Assembly (NCBI GenBank): GCA_026708115.1
Contig: JAPOVL010000013.1
Span: 330,752 to 394,751, forward strand
DNA: 64,000 bases
Direction: 5' to 3'
From: Chloroflexota bacterium
GTDB taxonomy: Bacteria > Chloroflexota > Anaerolineae > Aggregatilineales > Phototrophicaceae
The translations under genes were made by a program, and so were the position numbers. Shown piece after piece: positions 24,965 through 34,076 of this stretch. Numbering within the stretch: the stretch's first letter is position 1; the number at the start of each line of letters is the position of its first letter. The notes beneath the pieces were generated by a model. The model saw only the letters and a list, made by a program, of their open reading frames with translations. It was not told where the DNA came from and did no database searches.

Positions 24965-26805
24965 AAGTTCATAAACACGAAGCGATTATTGTAGGCGCCG
25001 GCGGCGCCGGTTTGATGGCGGCGCTCTATGCCAGCAAAGCCGGCGCGGATGTCGCCGTGGTCAGCAAGCTTTATCCCACCCGCAGCCATACTGGCGCGGC
25101 CCAAGGCGGCATCGGCGCGGCGCTGGGCAACCTCGACGAGGACCAGCCCATTTATCACACTTACGACACCGTCAAAGGCGGCGATTACTTGACCGATCAG
25201 GCGGCAGCCAAGATCCTGGCGGAAAACGCCGTCGATGCTGTGATCGAACTGGAGCACATGGGTCTGCCCTTTGACCGCACCTCCGAAAAACGCATCAGCC
25301 AGCGCCGCTTCGGCGGGCATACGCGCAACTTTGGCGAAGAACTGGTGCGCCGCGCTTGCCACGCGGCCGACCGCACCGGTCACATGATCCTGCAGACGCT
25401 TTATCAGCAGTGCATCAAGAACGAGGTCCACTTTTTCGATGAGTTTCAGGTTGTCGACATGATCGTAGTTGATGGCGCGGTCGCCGGCGTCATCGCCATC
25501 GAGTTGGGCACGGGCGAGTTTCACATCTTCCATGGCAAGGCCAGCTTTTTCGCTTCCGGCGGCTGGGGGCGCTGCTGGTCGGTTACCAGCAATGCGCACG
25601 CGCTAACCGGCGACGGCGCTGCCATCGCTCTGCGCCGCGGGGTGCCGCTGGAGGACATGGAATTCTTCCAATTTCATCCCACCGGCATTTATCGCATGGG
25701 CATTTTGATCACGGAAGGCGTCCGCGGGGAAGGCGGCGTTCTGATCAACAGCGTCGGCGAGCGCTTCATGGAGCGTTACGCGCCCAGCGCTAAAGACCTG
25801 GCCAGCCGCGATGTCGTCAGTCGCGCGATTTACCTGGAGACGCGCGAAGGCCGCAGCATCAAGAATCGCGGCTATGTGCACCTGGATATCCGCCCGGGCA
25901 CGGTCAACCGTTATTTTGCGGAAGAAGGGCGGGACCGCAATGACTTCATCGACGACGCCACTGTGGAGCGCAAGCTGCCCGACATCCTCGACTTTTGCCG
26001 GACCTATCTGGGCGTCGATCCGGTCAAGGAACCGATGCCAGTACAGCCGACCGCGCACTATGCCATGGGAGGCATTCCCACCAATGTCGATGCCGAGGTC
26101 GTCATTGACGCGGCCGGTACGGTGATGCCGGGCTTGTACGCCGCCGGCGAGACCGCCTGCGTGAGTGTGCACGGCGCCAACCGGCTGGGCACCAATTCCC
26201 TGGTTGATCTGGTTGTATTCGGGCGACGCGGCGGCATGAGCATGGCGGAGTTTGTCAAACAGGCCGATTGGAAGGCGCTGCCAGCCAATCCCGAAGGGGA
26301 GATCCGCGCGGAATTCGACCGCATTCGCAACGCAACCGGCAAGTCGCGATCGGGGGAATTGCGCGCCAAAATGCAAGAAACCATGATGGAGAACATTGGC
26401 GTCTTTCGCACCCAGGAAACCATGCAGCGCGGTATTGATGACCTGGCCGAACTGCGGGAGCGCTTCTATACCGACATTCAGATTGACGACAAAGCGCATG
26501 TCTTCAACACTGATCTGATGGAAGCCTGGGAATTGGGTGCATTGCTCGATCTGGCCGATGTGACCGCGCGTACAGCCATCGAGCGGGAGGAAAGCCGCGG
26601 CGCGCACAGCCGCGAGGACTTCAAGGAACGCGACGACGAAAACTGGCTGGCGCATTCGCTGATCTCCCACGATGGGGTGCTCGCGGATCCGACCTATACG
26701 GTGAGCTTCGACAAGCCGGTCGATCTCTCTCTCTGGGAAGAAGAGATCGCGCAAGGCCTACCCGAAGACAAACAGAAATTCCGTCCCAAGGCGCGTGTTT
26801 ATTAG
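24961..26805 (+). CDS. sdhA: Succinate dehydrogenase flavoprotein subunit
   Basis: 614 residues. The FAD-binding dinucleotide loop [10 protein letters not shown] is near residue 12. The covalent-flavin histidine is in [11 protein letters not shown]. The active-site blocks [10 protein letters not shown], the [17 protein letters not shown] region and HYAMGGIPT are present. It oxidises succinate to fumarate and passes electrons to SdhB. It is in an operon with the fused anchor upstream and sdhB 45 bp downstream. Confidence 0.96.
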   Translation: MKVHKHEAIIVGAGGAGLMAALYASKAGADVAVVSKLYPTRSHTGAAQGGIGAALGNLDEDQPIYHTYDTVKGGDYLTDQAAAKILAENAVDAVIELEHMGLPFDRTSEKRISQRRFGGHTRNFGEELVRRACHAADRTGHMILQTLYQQCIKNEVHFFDEFQVVDMIVVDGAVAGVIAIELGTGEFHIFHGKASFFASGGWGRCWSVTSNAHALTGDGAAIALRRGVPLEDMEFFQFHPTGIYRMGILITEGVRGEGGVLINSVGERFMERYAPSAKDLASRDVVSRAIYLETREGRSIKNRGYVHLDIRPGTVNRYFAEEGRDRNDFIDDATVERKLPDILDFCRTYLGVDPVKEPMPVQPTAHYAMGGIPTNVDAEVVIDAAGTVMPGLYAAGETACVSVHGANRLGTNSLVDLVVFGRRGGMSMAEFVKQADWKALPANPEGEIRAEFDRIRNATGKSRSGELRAKMQETMMENIGVFRTQETMQRGIDDLAELRERFYTDIQIDDKAHVFNTDLMEAWELGALLDLADVTARTAIEREESRGAHSREDFKERDDENWLAHSLISHDGVLADPTYTVSFDKPVDLSLWEEEIAQGLPEDKQKFRPKARVY

Positions 26806-26850
26806 GCGACCTGCTGCGAATATCAACAAGCTCATAGGGATAAATAAACA

Positions 26851-27594
26851 ATGGACGTAACCTTCAGAATCAGACGACGGAACCCGGAAGTTCCTGGCAA
26901 GGAAAAGCCTTACTGGCAAGAATTTGTCCTGTCGGACGTTGATCCGACCGATCGCGTCCTAGAAATGCTGCATCGCATCAAATGGGAACAGGACGGTTCG
27001 CTGTCGTTGCGTCGCTCCTGCGCGCACGGCGTCTGCGGCTCCGATGCCATGCGCATCAACGGTGTCAATCGCCTGGCTTGCAAGATGCTCATTCAAGACG
27101 TCGGGGAACGCGTGCAAGTCGAGCCGATTTTGGGATTGCCCGTGATCAAAGATCTGATCGTCGATATGGAACCCTTCTTCGACCATTACAAGCAAGTCAT
27201 GCCCTTCTTCGTCAATGACAATCCGGTGCCGGAGGACGGACGCGAACGGCTGCAGACACAGGAGGATCGCGAGCTCTTCGATGATTCCACCAAGTGCATC
27301 CTCTGTGCTTGCTGCACGACTTCCTGCCCCAGCTTTTGGGCCAACGACCATTACGTCGGTCCCGCTGCGATCGTAGGGGCGCACCGCTTCATATTTGACA
27401 CCCGCGATCAAGCGGGGAAAGAGCGCCTCGACGTCCTCAGCGAGCCCAACGGCGTTTGGCGCTGCCGCACCATCTTTAACTGCACGCCAGCCTGCCCGCG
27501 CGATATTGAGGTCACCAAGGCAATCGGCGAGGTCAAGTTGGCGATCCGAAAAGGAGCAACTGAAGGCATTATTCGACCGAATGAGGTACAATAA
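26851..27594 (+). CDS. sdhB: Succinate dehydrogenase iron-sulfur subunit
   Basis: 247 residues. The 2Fe-2S site is SCAHGVCGSDAM plus a downstream RLACK cysteine. The 4Fe-4S and 3Fe-4S sites are in CILCACCTTSCP and CRTIFNCTPACPRD. It carries electrons from the flavin to quinone at the membrane anchor. Last gene of the sdh operon. Confidence 0.96.
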   Translation: MDVTFRIRRRNPEVPGKEKPYWQEFVLSDVDPTDRVLEMLHRIKWEQDGSLSLRRSCAHGVCGSDAMRINGVNRLACKMLIQDVGERVQVEPILGLPVIKDLIVDMEPFFDHYKQVMPFFVNDNPVPEDGRERLQTQEDRELFDDSTKCILCACCTTSCPSFWANDHYVGPAAIVGAHRFIFDTRDQAGKERLDVLSEPNGVWRCRTIFNCTPACPRDIEVTKAIGEVKLAIRKGATEGIIRPNEVQ

Positions 27595-27605
27595 TTTTGT
27601 ATTAG

Positions 27606-27624
27606 CCAGATTATCTGGTAGAAT
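27606..27624 (+). promoter_or_regulatory. Promoter region with palindrome upstream of the coiled-coil protein gene
   Basis: A perfect inverted repeat CCAGAT-T-ATCTGG (27606-27618) abuts a TAGAAT -10 box (27619-27624). A regulator bound to the palindrome would cover the spacer. The -35 is not clear. Confidence 0.4.
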
Positions 27625-27670
27625 CTAGGAAATTCTCCCGTACAAATCAATGTTTATTAGGAGGTCATGT

Positions 27671-28504
27671 ATGAAGGGCAAAGATTTCCCGAAGACAAGG
27701 TCAGTTTTCTGGTCACGGTTGCTTGGCCTGCTGATCGCCTTCGCCATCGTAGCCGTGATGGCGGTCGGTGGCGTCAAAAACCTTATGGCGGAGCTTTCAG
27801 CCGTCCATGACGAATTGGCCGCCAGCCAATATGAGCTCGGCAGAACGCAGCAAGCGCTAGCGTCGACACAGAGCGAGCTCGCCGCCTCGCGCAGCGAACT
27901 TACCGAGACGCAAATGAAAGCTGCGAACATTGCGCGCTCCTTGCAGCATCGTAACGAGGAGCTCAAGGCCGCCAACAGCAAGATCGTCGTGCTGGATCAC
28001 GCCAAGGATCAGTTGAAGCAGCGTTGGGGTCATACGCTGCAGGCCCTCGCACAGCGCAATGAGCAGCTTGTGGCGACTGATAGGTCCTTGCGCGCGACTC
28101 AAGCGGAGCTCGAACAATTGCGCAACCAGCCCCAATGGAGCATGATCGTGACCTCCGAACGCCAGATGCAAACGGCTTATCGCGAGCGCTTCGCGGCCTC
28201 GCGCCTGCGCATGTTTGTCGAGGGCGACGGCGGCATGATGTTCTATGACGGGCAAGAGGCGCTGCACGAGATCGAACAATACTTTGGTTATGCCGAGCGA
28301 ACCCAAGTTGTTCTGACGACGACAGCGCCGGGTCAGGATGTGCTGACATGTCTCAATAACCCGAGTCTGGGTTGCGGGACGATCGTCGCGGCAGGCGTGC
28401 ATGCCTCGCAGATGCAAGCCTATTCCTATGAGTCGCAGTACAGCGCAATGGAAACGCTCATGGTGGATGGTCGGCGCGGACGCCGCCCCGGCAGGCGCCG
28501 CTAA
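27671..28504 (+). CDS. Membrane-anchored coiled-coil protein of unknown function
   Basis: 277 residues from an ATG preceded by a near-perfect AGGAGGT. A basic N-terminus and one membrane helix (about 17-36) are followed by a coiled coil of about 120 residues rich in Glu, Gln and Ala heptads. A C-terminal domain of about 110 residues has no recognised motif and contains CLNNPSLGCG, a possible disulfide. The last residues are an arginine-rich tail (RRGRRPGRRR). It probably projects outside the cell. It lies alone between sdh and the hydroxyacyl-CoA dehydrogenases, with hairpins downstream. Confidence 0.75.
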   Translation: MKGKDFPKTRSVFWSRLLGLLIAFAIVAVMAVGGVKNLMAELSAVHDELAASQYELGRTQQALASTQSELAASRSELTETQMKAANIARSLQHRNEELKAANSKIVVLDHAKDQLKQRWGHTLQALAQRNEQLVATDRSLRATQAELEQLRNQPQWSMIVTSERQMQTAYRERFAASRLRMFVEGDGGMMFYDGQEALHEIEQYFGYAERTQVVLTTTAPGQDVLTCLNNPSLGCGTIVAAGVHASQMQAYSYESQYSAMETLMVDGRRGRRPGRRR

Positions 28505-28554
28505 GGTCATCGCTGCGGCATTTGAGTGTAGATTAAACGCTTGACGCATCAAGA

Positions 28555-28582
28555 GGCGGAGGACTCCGATCGGGGTCTTCCG
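28555..28582 (+). terminator. Hairpin downstream of the coiled-coil gene
   Basis: GCGGAGGACTCC-GATC-GGGGTCTTCCGC is a 12-bp stem with G-U pairs, followed by a weak T-rich run. Confidence 0.5.
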
Positions 28583-28632
28583 CATTCTCTGTTTCGTATA
28601 GCCTGAATTATCCGATTTGTGGATTTCTTGGC

Positions 28633-28657
28633 AGGCGACCCATTGGGTCGCCTGTTC
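28633..28657 (+). terminator. Second hairpin, intrinsic-terminator-like
   Basis: The stem is CAGGCGACCC-ATT-GGGTCGCCTG, then TTCATATT. It also resembles the GGGGCGACC hairpin repeat family. Confidence 0.55.
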
Positions 28658-28749
28658 ATATTCCAAGTATGAAGCCTTTCGAAGCCAGTTGAAAACCTGA
28701 TCGGCAGAAGCTGGCAATTCGGCTGACCAACTGATATTCAGGAGCTCAT

Positions 28750-29739
28750 ATGCAGAATAATGTGATGCCACAGCGAGCGGCCATCATCGGCGCGGGGACG
28801 ATGGGCCTGGGAATCGCCGAATGCTTCGCCCTAGCGGGCAAGGATGTCGTACTCATTGACGCAAGTCCAGAGTTATCCGAGTTGGCCTTAAAGCGACTCG
28901 CTCACCGTGTGCGGGCGCATGTGGACGCGGGTTTGCTTGAGCCATCCGCCCTGGACAGAACAGCCGCCGTGAAAACGGCAAAGGACCTGGCAACTGCGGT
29001 GGCCGATGCCGACCTGGTTCTGGAAGCGGTGCCGGAAAACATCGACATCAAGCGCGAGGTGCTATCCGCCTGCGACAGGGGCGCGCCCCTCGAGGCCATC
29101 ATCGCGACAAATACGTCGTCATTGCCCATGGATGAGCTTGCAGCCTTCGTCAACCGCGATGAGCGCTTCCTGGGCATGCATTGGTTTAATCCGCCTGAGT
29201 GGACCCCGGCGGTGGAAATCATCCCATCATCGCGAACCGATGTGGGGGTTGTCAAACGGCTGCGCGAGTTTCTGCTCGCGATCGGCAAGCGCCCGGCGGC
29301 GGTCGGCAGCGCTCCCGGATTTGTGGCTAATCGCATTCAGTTTGCGCTCTTCCGCGAGGCGATCGCTTGCGTAGCTGAAGGCTTGGCGACGCCGGCGGAA
29401 TTGGATGAATTGGTCCGCGGCAGTTTTGGTTTTCGCTTGCCATTTTACGGTCCCTTCCAGATCGCCGACATGGCAGGATTGGATGTTTATTCGAACATCT
29501 TTGGGGTGCTGGAGCGGGGCTTGGGCGAGCAGTGGCAGCCGCCCGAGCTGTTGCGAACGGTCGTCGACGCCGGGCGTCACGGTGTCAAGAGCTTTGCTGG
29601 CTTCTACGAGTACAGTGAAGAAGAACGCGACAAGATGCTGCTGGAGCGCGACCGGCGTTACGCCGCGCTTAACCAGTTGCTGGCTGAACTGCCGCCGCAG
29701 ACCTTCGCGCCGAGAGGAACTGCTGATGATCAAGATTAA
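28750..29739 (+). CDS. 3-hydroxyacyl-CoA dehydrogenase, first of a pair
   Basis: 329 residues. The Rossmann loop GAGTMGLGIAE is near residue 14. NTSSLPMDEL and MHWFNPPEW hold the Ser and the catalytic His of the 3-HAD family, and GFVANRIQ begins the C-terminal helical domain. It oxidises a 3-hydroxyacyl-CoA with NAD, as in beta-oxidation or butyrate-type pathways. It overlaps the next gene by 14 bp, so the two are co-translated. Confidence 0.88.
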   Translation: MQNNVMPQRAAIIGAGTMGLGIAECFALAGKDVVLIDASPELSELALKRLAHRVRAHVDAGLLEPSALDRTAAVKTAKDLATAVADADLVLEAVPENIDIKREVLSACDRGAPLEAIIATNTSSLPMDELAAFVNRDERFLGMHWFNPPEWTPAVEIIPSSRTDVGVVKRLREFLLAIGKRPAAVGSAPGFVANRIQFALFREAIACVAEGLATPAELDELVRGSFGFRLPFYGPFQIADMAGLDVYSNIFGVLERGLGEQWQPPELLRTVVDAGRHGVKSFAGFYEYSEEERDKMLLERDRRYAALNQLLAELPPQTFAPRGTADDQD

Positions 29740-30637
29740 GAGCGTGACGGTGATCGGCGCGGGCACGATGGGTCGACAAATCTCCTTGCAGATCGCCCGG
29801 CACGGCTTTTCGGTCGTCTTGTTCGATGCGGACTCTGCCGCTTTGACCGATGCGGGGCTGGCTCAAGAGCGAATCGTCGCTGATTGGGTCGCCGCGGGCC
29901 TTGAAGCGGAGAATGCGAGCAGCGCGATCCTGGGAAACTTGCGCTATGAGACCGAGCTTTCCTTCGCAATCCGCGCTGCCGATCTGGTGATTGAAGTGGT
30001 GCCGGAACGGCTCGAACTCAAACGGAGAGTGTTCAGGCAAATTGACGGTCTGGCGCACGAAGGAGCCATCATCGCCAGCAATAGTTCGTCGATCCGCGTC
30101 AGCGCCCTGGAAGACGCTACCGAGCGCCCGCAACAGGTGGCGAATTTGCATTTTTATCTGCCGGTTTGGGATAACCCAATGGTGGAAATCGGCGGTGGCA
30201 GTTCTACGCGCGACGATGTGCTGGACGCCCTGTCCGCATTTGCTCGCGCAATCGGCCTCTTGCCACTACGGGTGAGGGGAGAAAGCACCGGTTTCATTCT
30301 CAATCGTGTCTGGCGGGCGATCAAAAAAGAGGTCATGAAAGTGGCCGATAGCGGTGTCGCCACGGTGGAAGATATCGACCGCGCCTGGATGATTAAATTC
30401 GGAAGCAAGCAGCCGCCGCCCTTCGCGCAGATGGATCGCATCGGCTTGGACGTCATCTACGATATCGAAATGCGCTACGCTGAAGAAAGCGGCGATCCGG
30501 ACGATCTGCCCCGGCCGATTTTGACGGAAAAGCTTGAACGTGGCGAACTGGGCCTGAAAACCGGTCGCGGCTTCTACAACTATCCGAACCCAGCTTACCT
30601 GGCGGACGATTTTCTGATGTCGGATCAAGCCGAATAG
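29726..30637 (+). CDS. 3-hydroxyacyl-CoA dehydrogenase-like protein, second of a pair
   Basis: 303 residues. The start is the ATG inside the end of the preceding gene, preceded by GAGAGGAA; the longer frame upstream is a shadow. GAGTMGRQIS is the NAD loop, with SNSSSIRVSAL and NLHFYLPVWDNPMVE after it. The catalytic-His block is LHFYLPVWDN rather than the usual MHFFNPPxxM, so its substrate may differ from its partner's. The end GLKTGRGFYNYPNP is the normal family C-terminus. The two may form a heteromer or act on different hydroxyacids. Confidence 0.85.
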   Translation: MIKIKSVTVIGAGTMGRQISLQIARHGFSVVLFDADSAALTDAGLAQERIVADWVAAGLEAENASSAILGNLRYETELSFAIRAADLVIEVVPERLELKRRVFRQIDGLAHEGAIIASNSSSIRVSALEDATERPQQVANLHFYLPVWDNPMVEIGGGSSTRDDVLDALSAFARAIGLLPLRVRGESTGFILNRVWRAIKKEVMKVADSGVATVEDIDRAWMIKFGSKQPPPFAQMDRIGLDVIYDIEMRYAEESGDPDDLPRPILTEKLERGELGLKTGRGFYNYPNPAYLADDFLMSDQAE

Positions 30638-30720
30638 AACGCGCTGCCCGGCCGCGCGCACTTGACACGGCCAATGCGCCGTCGTAGAATACTTGGCGCT
30701 ACCGCTCCTGGGATATGTCC

Positions 30721-30749
30721 TTGAGCATGCTCTGCCGCTATGCTATACT
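30721..30749 (+). promoter_or_regulatory. Promoter of the tRNA cluster
   Basis: TTGAGC (30721-30726), a 17-bp spacer and TATACT (30744-30749). The first tRNA begins 12 bases after the -10 box. Confidence 0.65.
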
Positions 30750-30760
30750 GCATCGGCTAT

Positions 30761-30833
30761 GCCACCATAGCTCAATTGGCAGAGCACCTGTTTTGTAAAC
30801 AGGTTGTTCTGGGTTCGAGTCCCAGTGGTGGCT
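30761..30833 (+). tRNA. tRNA-Thr (anticodon TGT)
   Basis: Acceptor GCCACCA pairs with TGGTGGC. The anticodon loop is TTTGTAA, and the T arm is CTGGG-TTCGAGT-CCCAG. The 3' CCA is not encoded. Confidence 0.95.
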
Positions 30834-30858
30834 TTGGTTTAATAACCAAATCTTATAG

Positions 30859-30941
30859 GGGTCGGTGCCCGAGTGGCTAAAGGGGGCGGACTGTAAATTC
30901 GCTGGCGAGAGCCTACACTGGTTCGAATCCAGTCCGGCCCA
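30859..30941 (+). tRNA. tRNA-Tyr (anticodon GTA)
   Basis: A class II tRNA with a long variable arm. The anticodon loop is CTGTAAA. Acceptor GGGTCGG pairs with CCGGCCC, with one G-U. CCA is not encoded. Confidence 0.95.
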
Positions 30942-30998
30942 CTATCGTTGCAAACCGCTTCGCCAGTACCGACGTAGCAAACATGGTCGCGGTTGCAC

Positions 30999-31070
30999 GC
31001 CTCCGTAGCTCAGGGGTAGAGCGCTCCCTTGGTAAGGGCGAGGTCATGAGTTCAAATCTCATCGGAGGCT
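30999..31070 (+). tRNA. tRNA-Thr (anticodon GGT)
   Basis: Acceptor GCCTCCG pairs with CGGAGGC. The anticodon loop is TTGGTAA. The anticodon stem CTCCC/GGGCG has one T-C mismatch. CCA is not encoded. Confidence 0.92.
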
Positions 31071-31112
31071 CTTGCGAGCAAGACGGGGCAACGGCAATTA
31101 GTGGCGAAAATT

Positions 31113-31139
31113 GTAGGGGCGACCAATCTGGTCGCCCGA
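31113..31139 (+). repeat. GTAGGGGCGACC hairpin repeat, copy 1
   Basis: GGGCGACC-AATCT-GGTCGCCC lies in the leader of rpmG. The flanks GTGGCGAAAATT and GAAAATCGCC also match copy 3 at 56835. Confidence 0.7.
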
Positions 31140-31186
31140 AAATCGCCTCAACTGCTTGATAAGAGGCTGAGGATGGGGGATAAGAC

Positions 31187-31348
31187 ATGGCAAAGAAGGG
31201 ACAGCGCATTGTCGTGAAGATGCGCAGCACCGAGAGCGGTCATATCTATATCACCGAGAAGAGCCGTCGCAATACGCAGGGGCGGCTTGAATTGCGCAAA
31301 TACGATCCCTATTTGCGCCGGCACGTGGTCTATCGGGAAACCAAGTAG
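31187..31348 (+). CDS. rpmG: Ribosomal protein bL33
   Basis: 53 residues beginning [19 protein letters not shown] and ending [12 protein letters not shown], typical of bL33. It lacks the four cysteines, so it is the zinc-independent form. It sits between tRNA-Thr and tRNA-Trp, the classical position before secE-nusG in many bacteria. Confidence 0.95.
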   Translation: MAKKGQRIVVKMRSTESGHIYITEKSRRNTQGRLELRKYDPYLRRHVVYRETK

Positions 31349-31398
31349 CTTTTGGCTGCGTATTAATGTATAGTTGGCTGGACTAGAAAGCGAATCAT

Positions 31399-31471
31399 AG
31401 GGGTATAGCTCAGTTGGTAGAGCGACGGTCTCCAAAACCGTAGGTCGAGAGTTCGAGTCTTTCTGCCCCTG
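31399..31471 (+). tRNA. tRNA-Trp (anticodon CCA)
   Basis: Acceptor AGGGGTA pairs with TGCCCCT. The anticodon loop is CTCCAAA. CCA is not encoded at the 3' end. Confidence 0.95.
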
Positions 31472-31481
31472 ACGAGATCCT

Positions 31482-31512
31482 TAAACACCGTCCACCGAGA
31501 CGGTGTTTATTC
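31482..31512 (+). terminator. Hairpin between tRNA-Trp and secE
   Basis: AAACACCGTC-CACCGA-GACGGTGTTT followed by ATTCAT. The 10-bp stem could terminate the tRNA transcript or serve as a processing site ahead of secE. Confidence 0.6.
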
Positions 31513-31553
31513 ATCGGCAATCGCCAAAAAGAGTTTGCGAGGAGGCCGGAACC

Positions 31554-31940
31554 ATGGCAGCGGACAAGAGCGAGGGCGCGATCACCGAACGCAAGGGTAC
31601 CGCGACCCCGGGTCGCCGGACGCGCAAGATCAAGAAGGGCAAGCCAGAGCCGCAGGGCAATACCATGACCCGCCCGGTCTTCCAGATGGTAGACTATTTT
31701 GTGAATGTTCGATCGGAGTTGAATAAGGTTGCCTGGCCCAACCGCGAAGATACGCGGCGCCTGACCATACTTTGCATCAACGTCACGATTGCCTCCGCCA
31801 TATTTTTGGGTATCCTGGCCGTGATCTGGTCCGAATTCATGCGCATCGGGCTCAACCCTGGCTATGCCTGGATGTTGCTGGCGGTGATCGTAGCCATGGT
31901 GGGTTTCGCCTTGTTTATGATCCGCCGCGGCTCGATTTAG
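31554..31940 (+). CDS. secE: Preprotein translocase subunit SecE
   Basis: 128 residues from the ATG after AGGAGG; the open frame begins 17 codons earlier. The core VRSELNKVAWPNREDTRRLT is the conserved amphipathic helix of SecE, followed by the essential membrane span. A basic, disordered N-terminal extension of about 50 residues precedes it. A second hydrophobic span (YAWMLLAVIVAMVGFALF) follows, unusual because most bacterial SecE proteins end after the core span. It forms the Sec channel with SecY and SecG. nusG follows. Confidence 0.92.
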   Translation: MAADKSEGAITERKGTATPGRRTRKIKKGKPEPQGNTMTRPVFQMVDYFVNVRSELNKVAWPNREDTRRLTILCINVTIASAIFLGILAVIWSEFMRIGLNPGYAWMLLAVIVAMVGFALFMIRRGSI

Positions 31941-32072
31941 GCAATTAACTGCGGCTTGTGTCAGGTGGTCAATACCAAACCGTAGGGCGGGGGAGCAATC
32001 CTTCGCCAATCGCAGGCAGGGAGTCCAGCCCATAGTTGCAACGGGCGAGGGGGCTTGTTAAAGAAGAGAATT

Positions 32073-32756
32073 ATGAGCGAACAATCGAAAGACATGCGGC
32101 AAGCGACCGACTACGATCCGGATCCGGTCTATATGGATGATGCGACTGGGCCGGAAGAAGATGTCGAAGGACTGAACATCGTTCTCGACGATGGGGGCGA
32201 CGAAGAAGATTCCAAGCGCAGCTGGTTCTTCATCCACTGCTATTCTGGCTACGAAAAGAAAGTCGAACACGCCTTGCGTCAGCGCATTGACAGCATGGGC
32301 ATGCAAGATCAGATCTATGATGTGCTGATCCCCACTGAAGATGAAATCGAGGTCAAGGACGGCAAACGCCGCACCGTGGAGAAACGCGTCTTCCCCGGTT
32401 ATGTCATGGTGCAGATGCGTTGGAACAAGGAAGAAGCTGAGCTAGACAAGGACGCCTGGTACACCGTGCGTAATACGCCCGGCGTGGTTGGCTTTGTCGG
32501 GGGCGAGAATCAGCCCACGCCGCTGCGCGACGAAGAGGTCAAGCGCATCATGGATCGGATGGATTCCGAAGACATGGTGGTCAAGGTCGATTACAAGATC
32601 GGCGAGCGCGTGCGCATCGTCGGGGGGCCATTCAACGATTTTCCCGGCACCGTGGCGTCGATCGATTCCGGTCGCGAGAAAGTGCGCGTCATGGTTGATT
32701 TCTTCGGTCGCGAAACCGCTGTTGTGCTCAGCTTTATGGAAGTGGAACGCATGTAA
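32073..32756 (+). CDS. nusG: Transcription termination/antitermination protein NusG
   Basis: 227 residues from the ATG preceded by AAGAAGAG (a TTG six codons earlier is less likely). An acidic N-terminal extension of about 50 residues precedes the NGN domain, which starts at SWFFIHCYSGYEKKVEHAL. VFPGYVMVQM and the KOW domain (GERVRIVGGPFNDFPGTV) follow. It binds RNA polymerase and links it to Rho or ribosomes. It lies in the secE-nusG-rplK-rplA cluster. Confidence 0.95.
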   Translation: MSEQSKDMRQATDYDPDPVYMDDATGPEEDVEGLNIVLDDGGDEEDSKRSWFFIHCYSGYEKKVEHALRQRIDSMGMQDQIYDVLIPTEDEIEVKDGKRRTVEKRVFPGYVMVQMRWNKEEAELDKDAWYTVRNTPGVVGFVGGENQPTPLRDEEVKRIMDRMDSEDMVVKVDYKIGERVRIVGGPFNDFPGTVASIDSGREKVRVMVDFFGRETAVVLSFMEVERM

Positions 32757-32827
32757 GACCGCCGCCGCAATCCAGGAGGCGGCCTTGCGCTGTCAACCGC
32801 AGAACCAGTATTGATGAGGTAAGGGAC

Positions 32828-33253
32828 ATGGCAAAAAAGATCAAGGCAATCGTTAAACTACAAATTCCCGCGGGCAAAGCCAACCCCGCGCCGCCGATTG
32901 GACCGGCGCTGGCGCAGCACGGCATCAACTTGATGCAGTTCTGCAAGGAATACAACGGACGCACCTCCAACCGCATGGGCGATATTGTTCCTGCCGAGAT
33001 CACGGTCTTTGCGGACGGTTCCTTCAAGTTTGCGCTGAAGAGCCCGCCCACGTCATTCTTGATCAAGAAGGCGGCCGGCCTGGAAAAGGCGGCCTCCAAC
33101 CCGGCCACCGAGACCGTCGCTGTCTTGAACCGCGACCAGGTGCGGGAAATTGCGCAGGTCAAGATGACCGACATGAACGCCATTAATATCGAAGGCGCCA
33201 TGCGCCAGGTCGAAGGCACCGCGCGACAGATGGGCATCAAGGTCGCCGAATGA
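32828..33253 (+). CDS. rplK: Ribosomal protein uL11
   Basis: 141 residues, exact family length. KLQIPAGKANPAPPIGPALA is the L11 N-terminal signature, and the C-terminal RNA-binding domain ends in GTARQMGIKV. It forms part of the GTPase-associated centre of the 50S subunit. rplA follows after 98 bp. Confidence 0.97.
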   Translation: MAKKIKAIVKLQIPAGKANPAPPIGPALAQHGINLMQFCKEYNGRTSNRMGDIVPAEITVFADGSFKFALKSPPTSFLIKKAAGLEKAASNPATETVAVLNRDQVREIAQVKMTDMNAINIEGAMRQVEGTARQMGIKVAE

Positions 33254-33351
33254 CCACGGCAGTACAGTCCTATTAGTCCGACAACGAGTTTGCGATTCAT
33301 TTTTGAAATTGTGGGAGGGCAGACGCCCGCTAACCACGAGGAGCGAAGATC

Positions 33352-34038
33352 ATGGGCAAGAGATACAAAACAGCGGCGGCGGCATTCGATCGGCAGAGGA
33401 ACTATCCGATGGAAGAAGCCCTGCGCATCGTCAAGAGCAACGCCACTGCCAAGTTTGACGAGACAATCGAAATCCATTTTCGCCTGGGCATTGATCCGCG
33501 GCATAGTGATCAACAAGTGCGTACCACGGTCATGCTCCCGCATGGCACGGGCAAAACCGTGCGAATCCTGGCTTTTGTGGATGAAAGCGAGGCCGAGTCG
33601 ACGCTGGCGGCGGGCGCGGATATCATTGGCACGGATGAAGTGATCAACAAAATACGCAACGACGGCTGGCTGGAATTTGACGCCACCATCGCCACGCCGC
33701 CGATGATGCGCAAGGTCGGTCAAATCGCACGTATTTTGGGCCCGCGCGGCTTGATGCCCAATCCCAAAGCGGGAACAGTCGTACCGTCAGATGACTTGCC
33801 GCGCGTGATCAACGAGCTAAAGGCGGGACGGGTCGAGTTCCGTAATGACAAAACTGGCAATTTGCATGTGCCTGTTGGCAAAGCCAGCTTCTCGCACGAA
33901 CAACTGCAAGAGAACTTGCAAGCCGTGGTGGATACGATCCGCAATGCCAAGCCGGAATCGCAAAAAGGGACCTATGTGCGTCGTGTTGTGCTAACTTCAA
34001 CGATGGGACCTGGCGTCCGCGTCGACGGAACTGTTTAG
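33352..34038 (+). CDS. rplA: Ribosomal protein uL1
   Basis: 228 residues. It has the L1 blocks KFDETIEIHFRLGIDP, ILGPRGLMPNPKAGTV, and GNLHVPVGKASFS near the end. It forms the L1 stalk and in many bacteria represses its own mRNA. In most genomes rplJ and rplL follow; here a strong terminator and msrA on the other strand come instead. Confidence 0.97.
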   Translation: MGKRYKTAAAAFDRQRNYPMEEALRIVKSNATAKFDETIEIHFRLGIDPRHSDQQVRTTVMLPHGTGKTVRILAFVDESEAESTLAAGADIIGTDEVINKIRNDGWLEFDATIATPPMMRKVGQIARILGPRGLMPNPKAGTVVPSDDLPRVINELKAGRVEFRNDKTGNLHVPVGKASFSHEQLQENLQAVVDTIRNAKPESQKGTYVRRVVLTSTMGPGVRVDGTV

Positions 34039-34076
34039 GCCACAGGCAGACCGAGCTCATTCGACGTCAATCAATA

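Noticed and set aside
25603..26754. 383-codon frame antisense to sdhA
   Set aside because: sdhA is certain; the opposite frame is a codon-bias artefact.
29405..29725. Upstream extension of the second hydroxyacyl-CoA dehydrogenase
   Set aside because: It overlaps the first dehydrogenase in another frame; the NAD loop starts right after the ATG at 29726.
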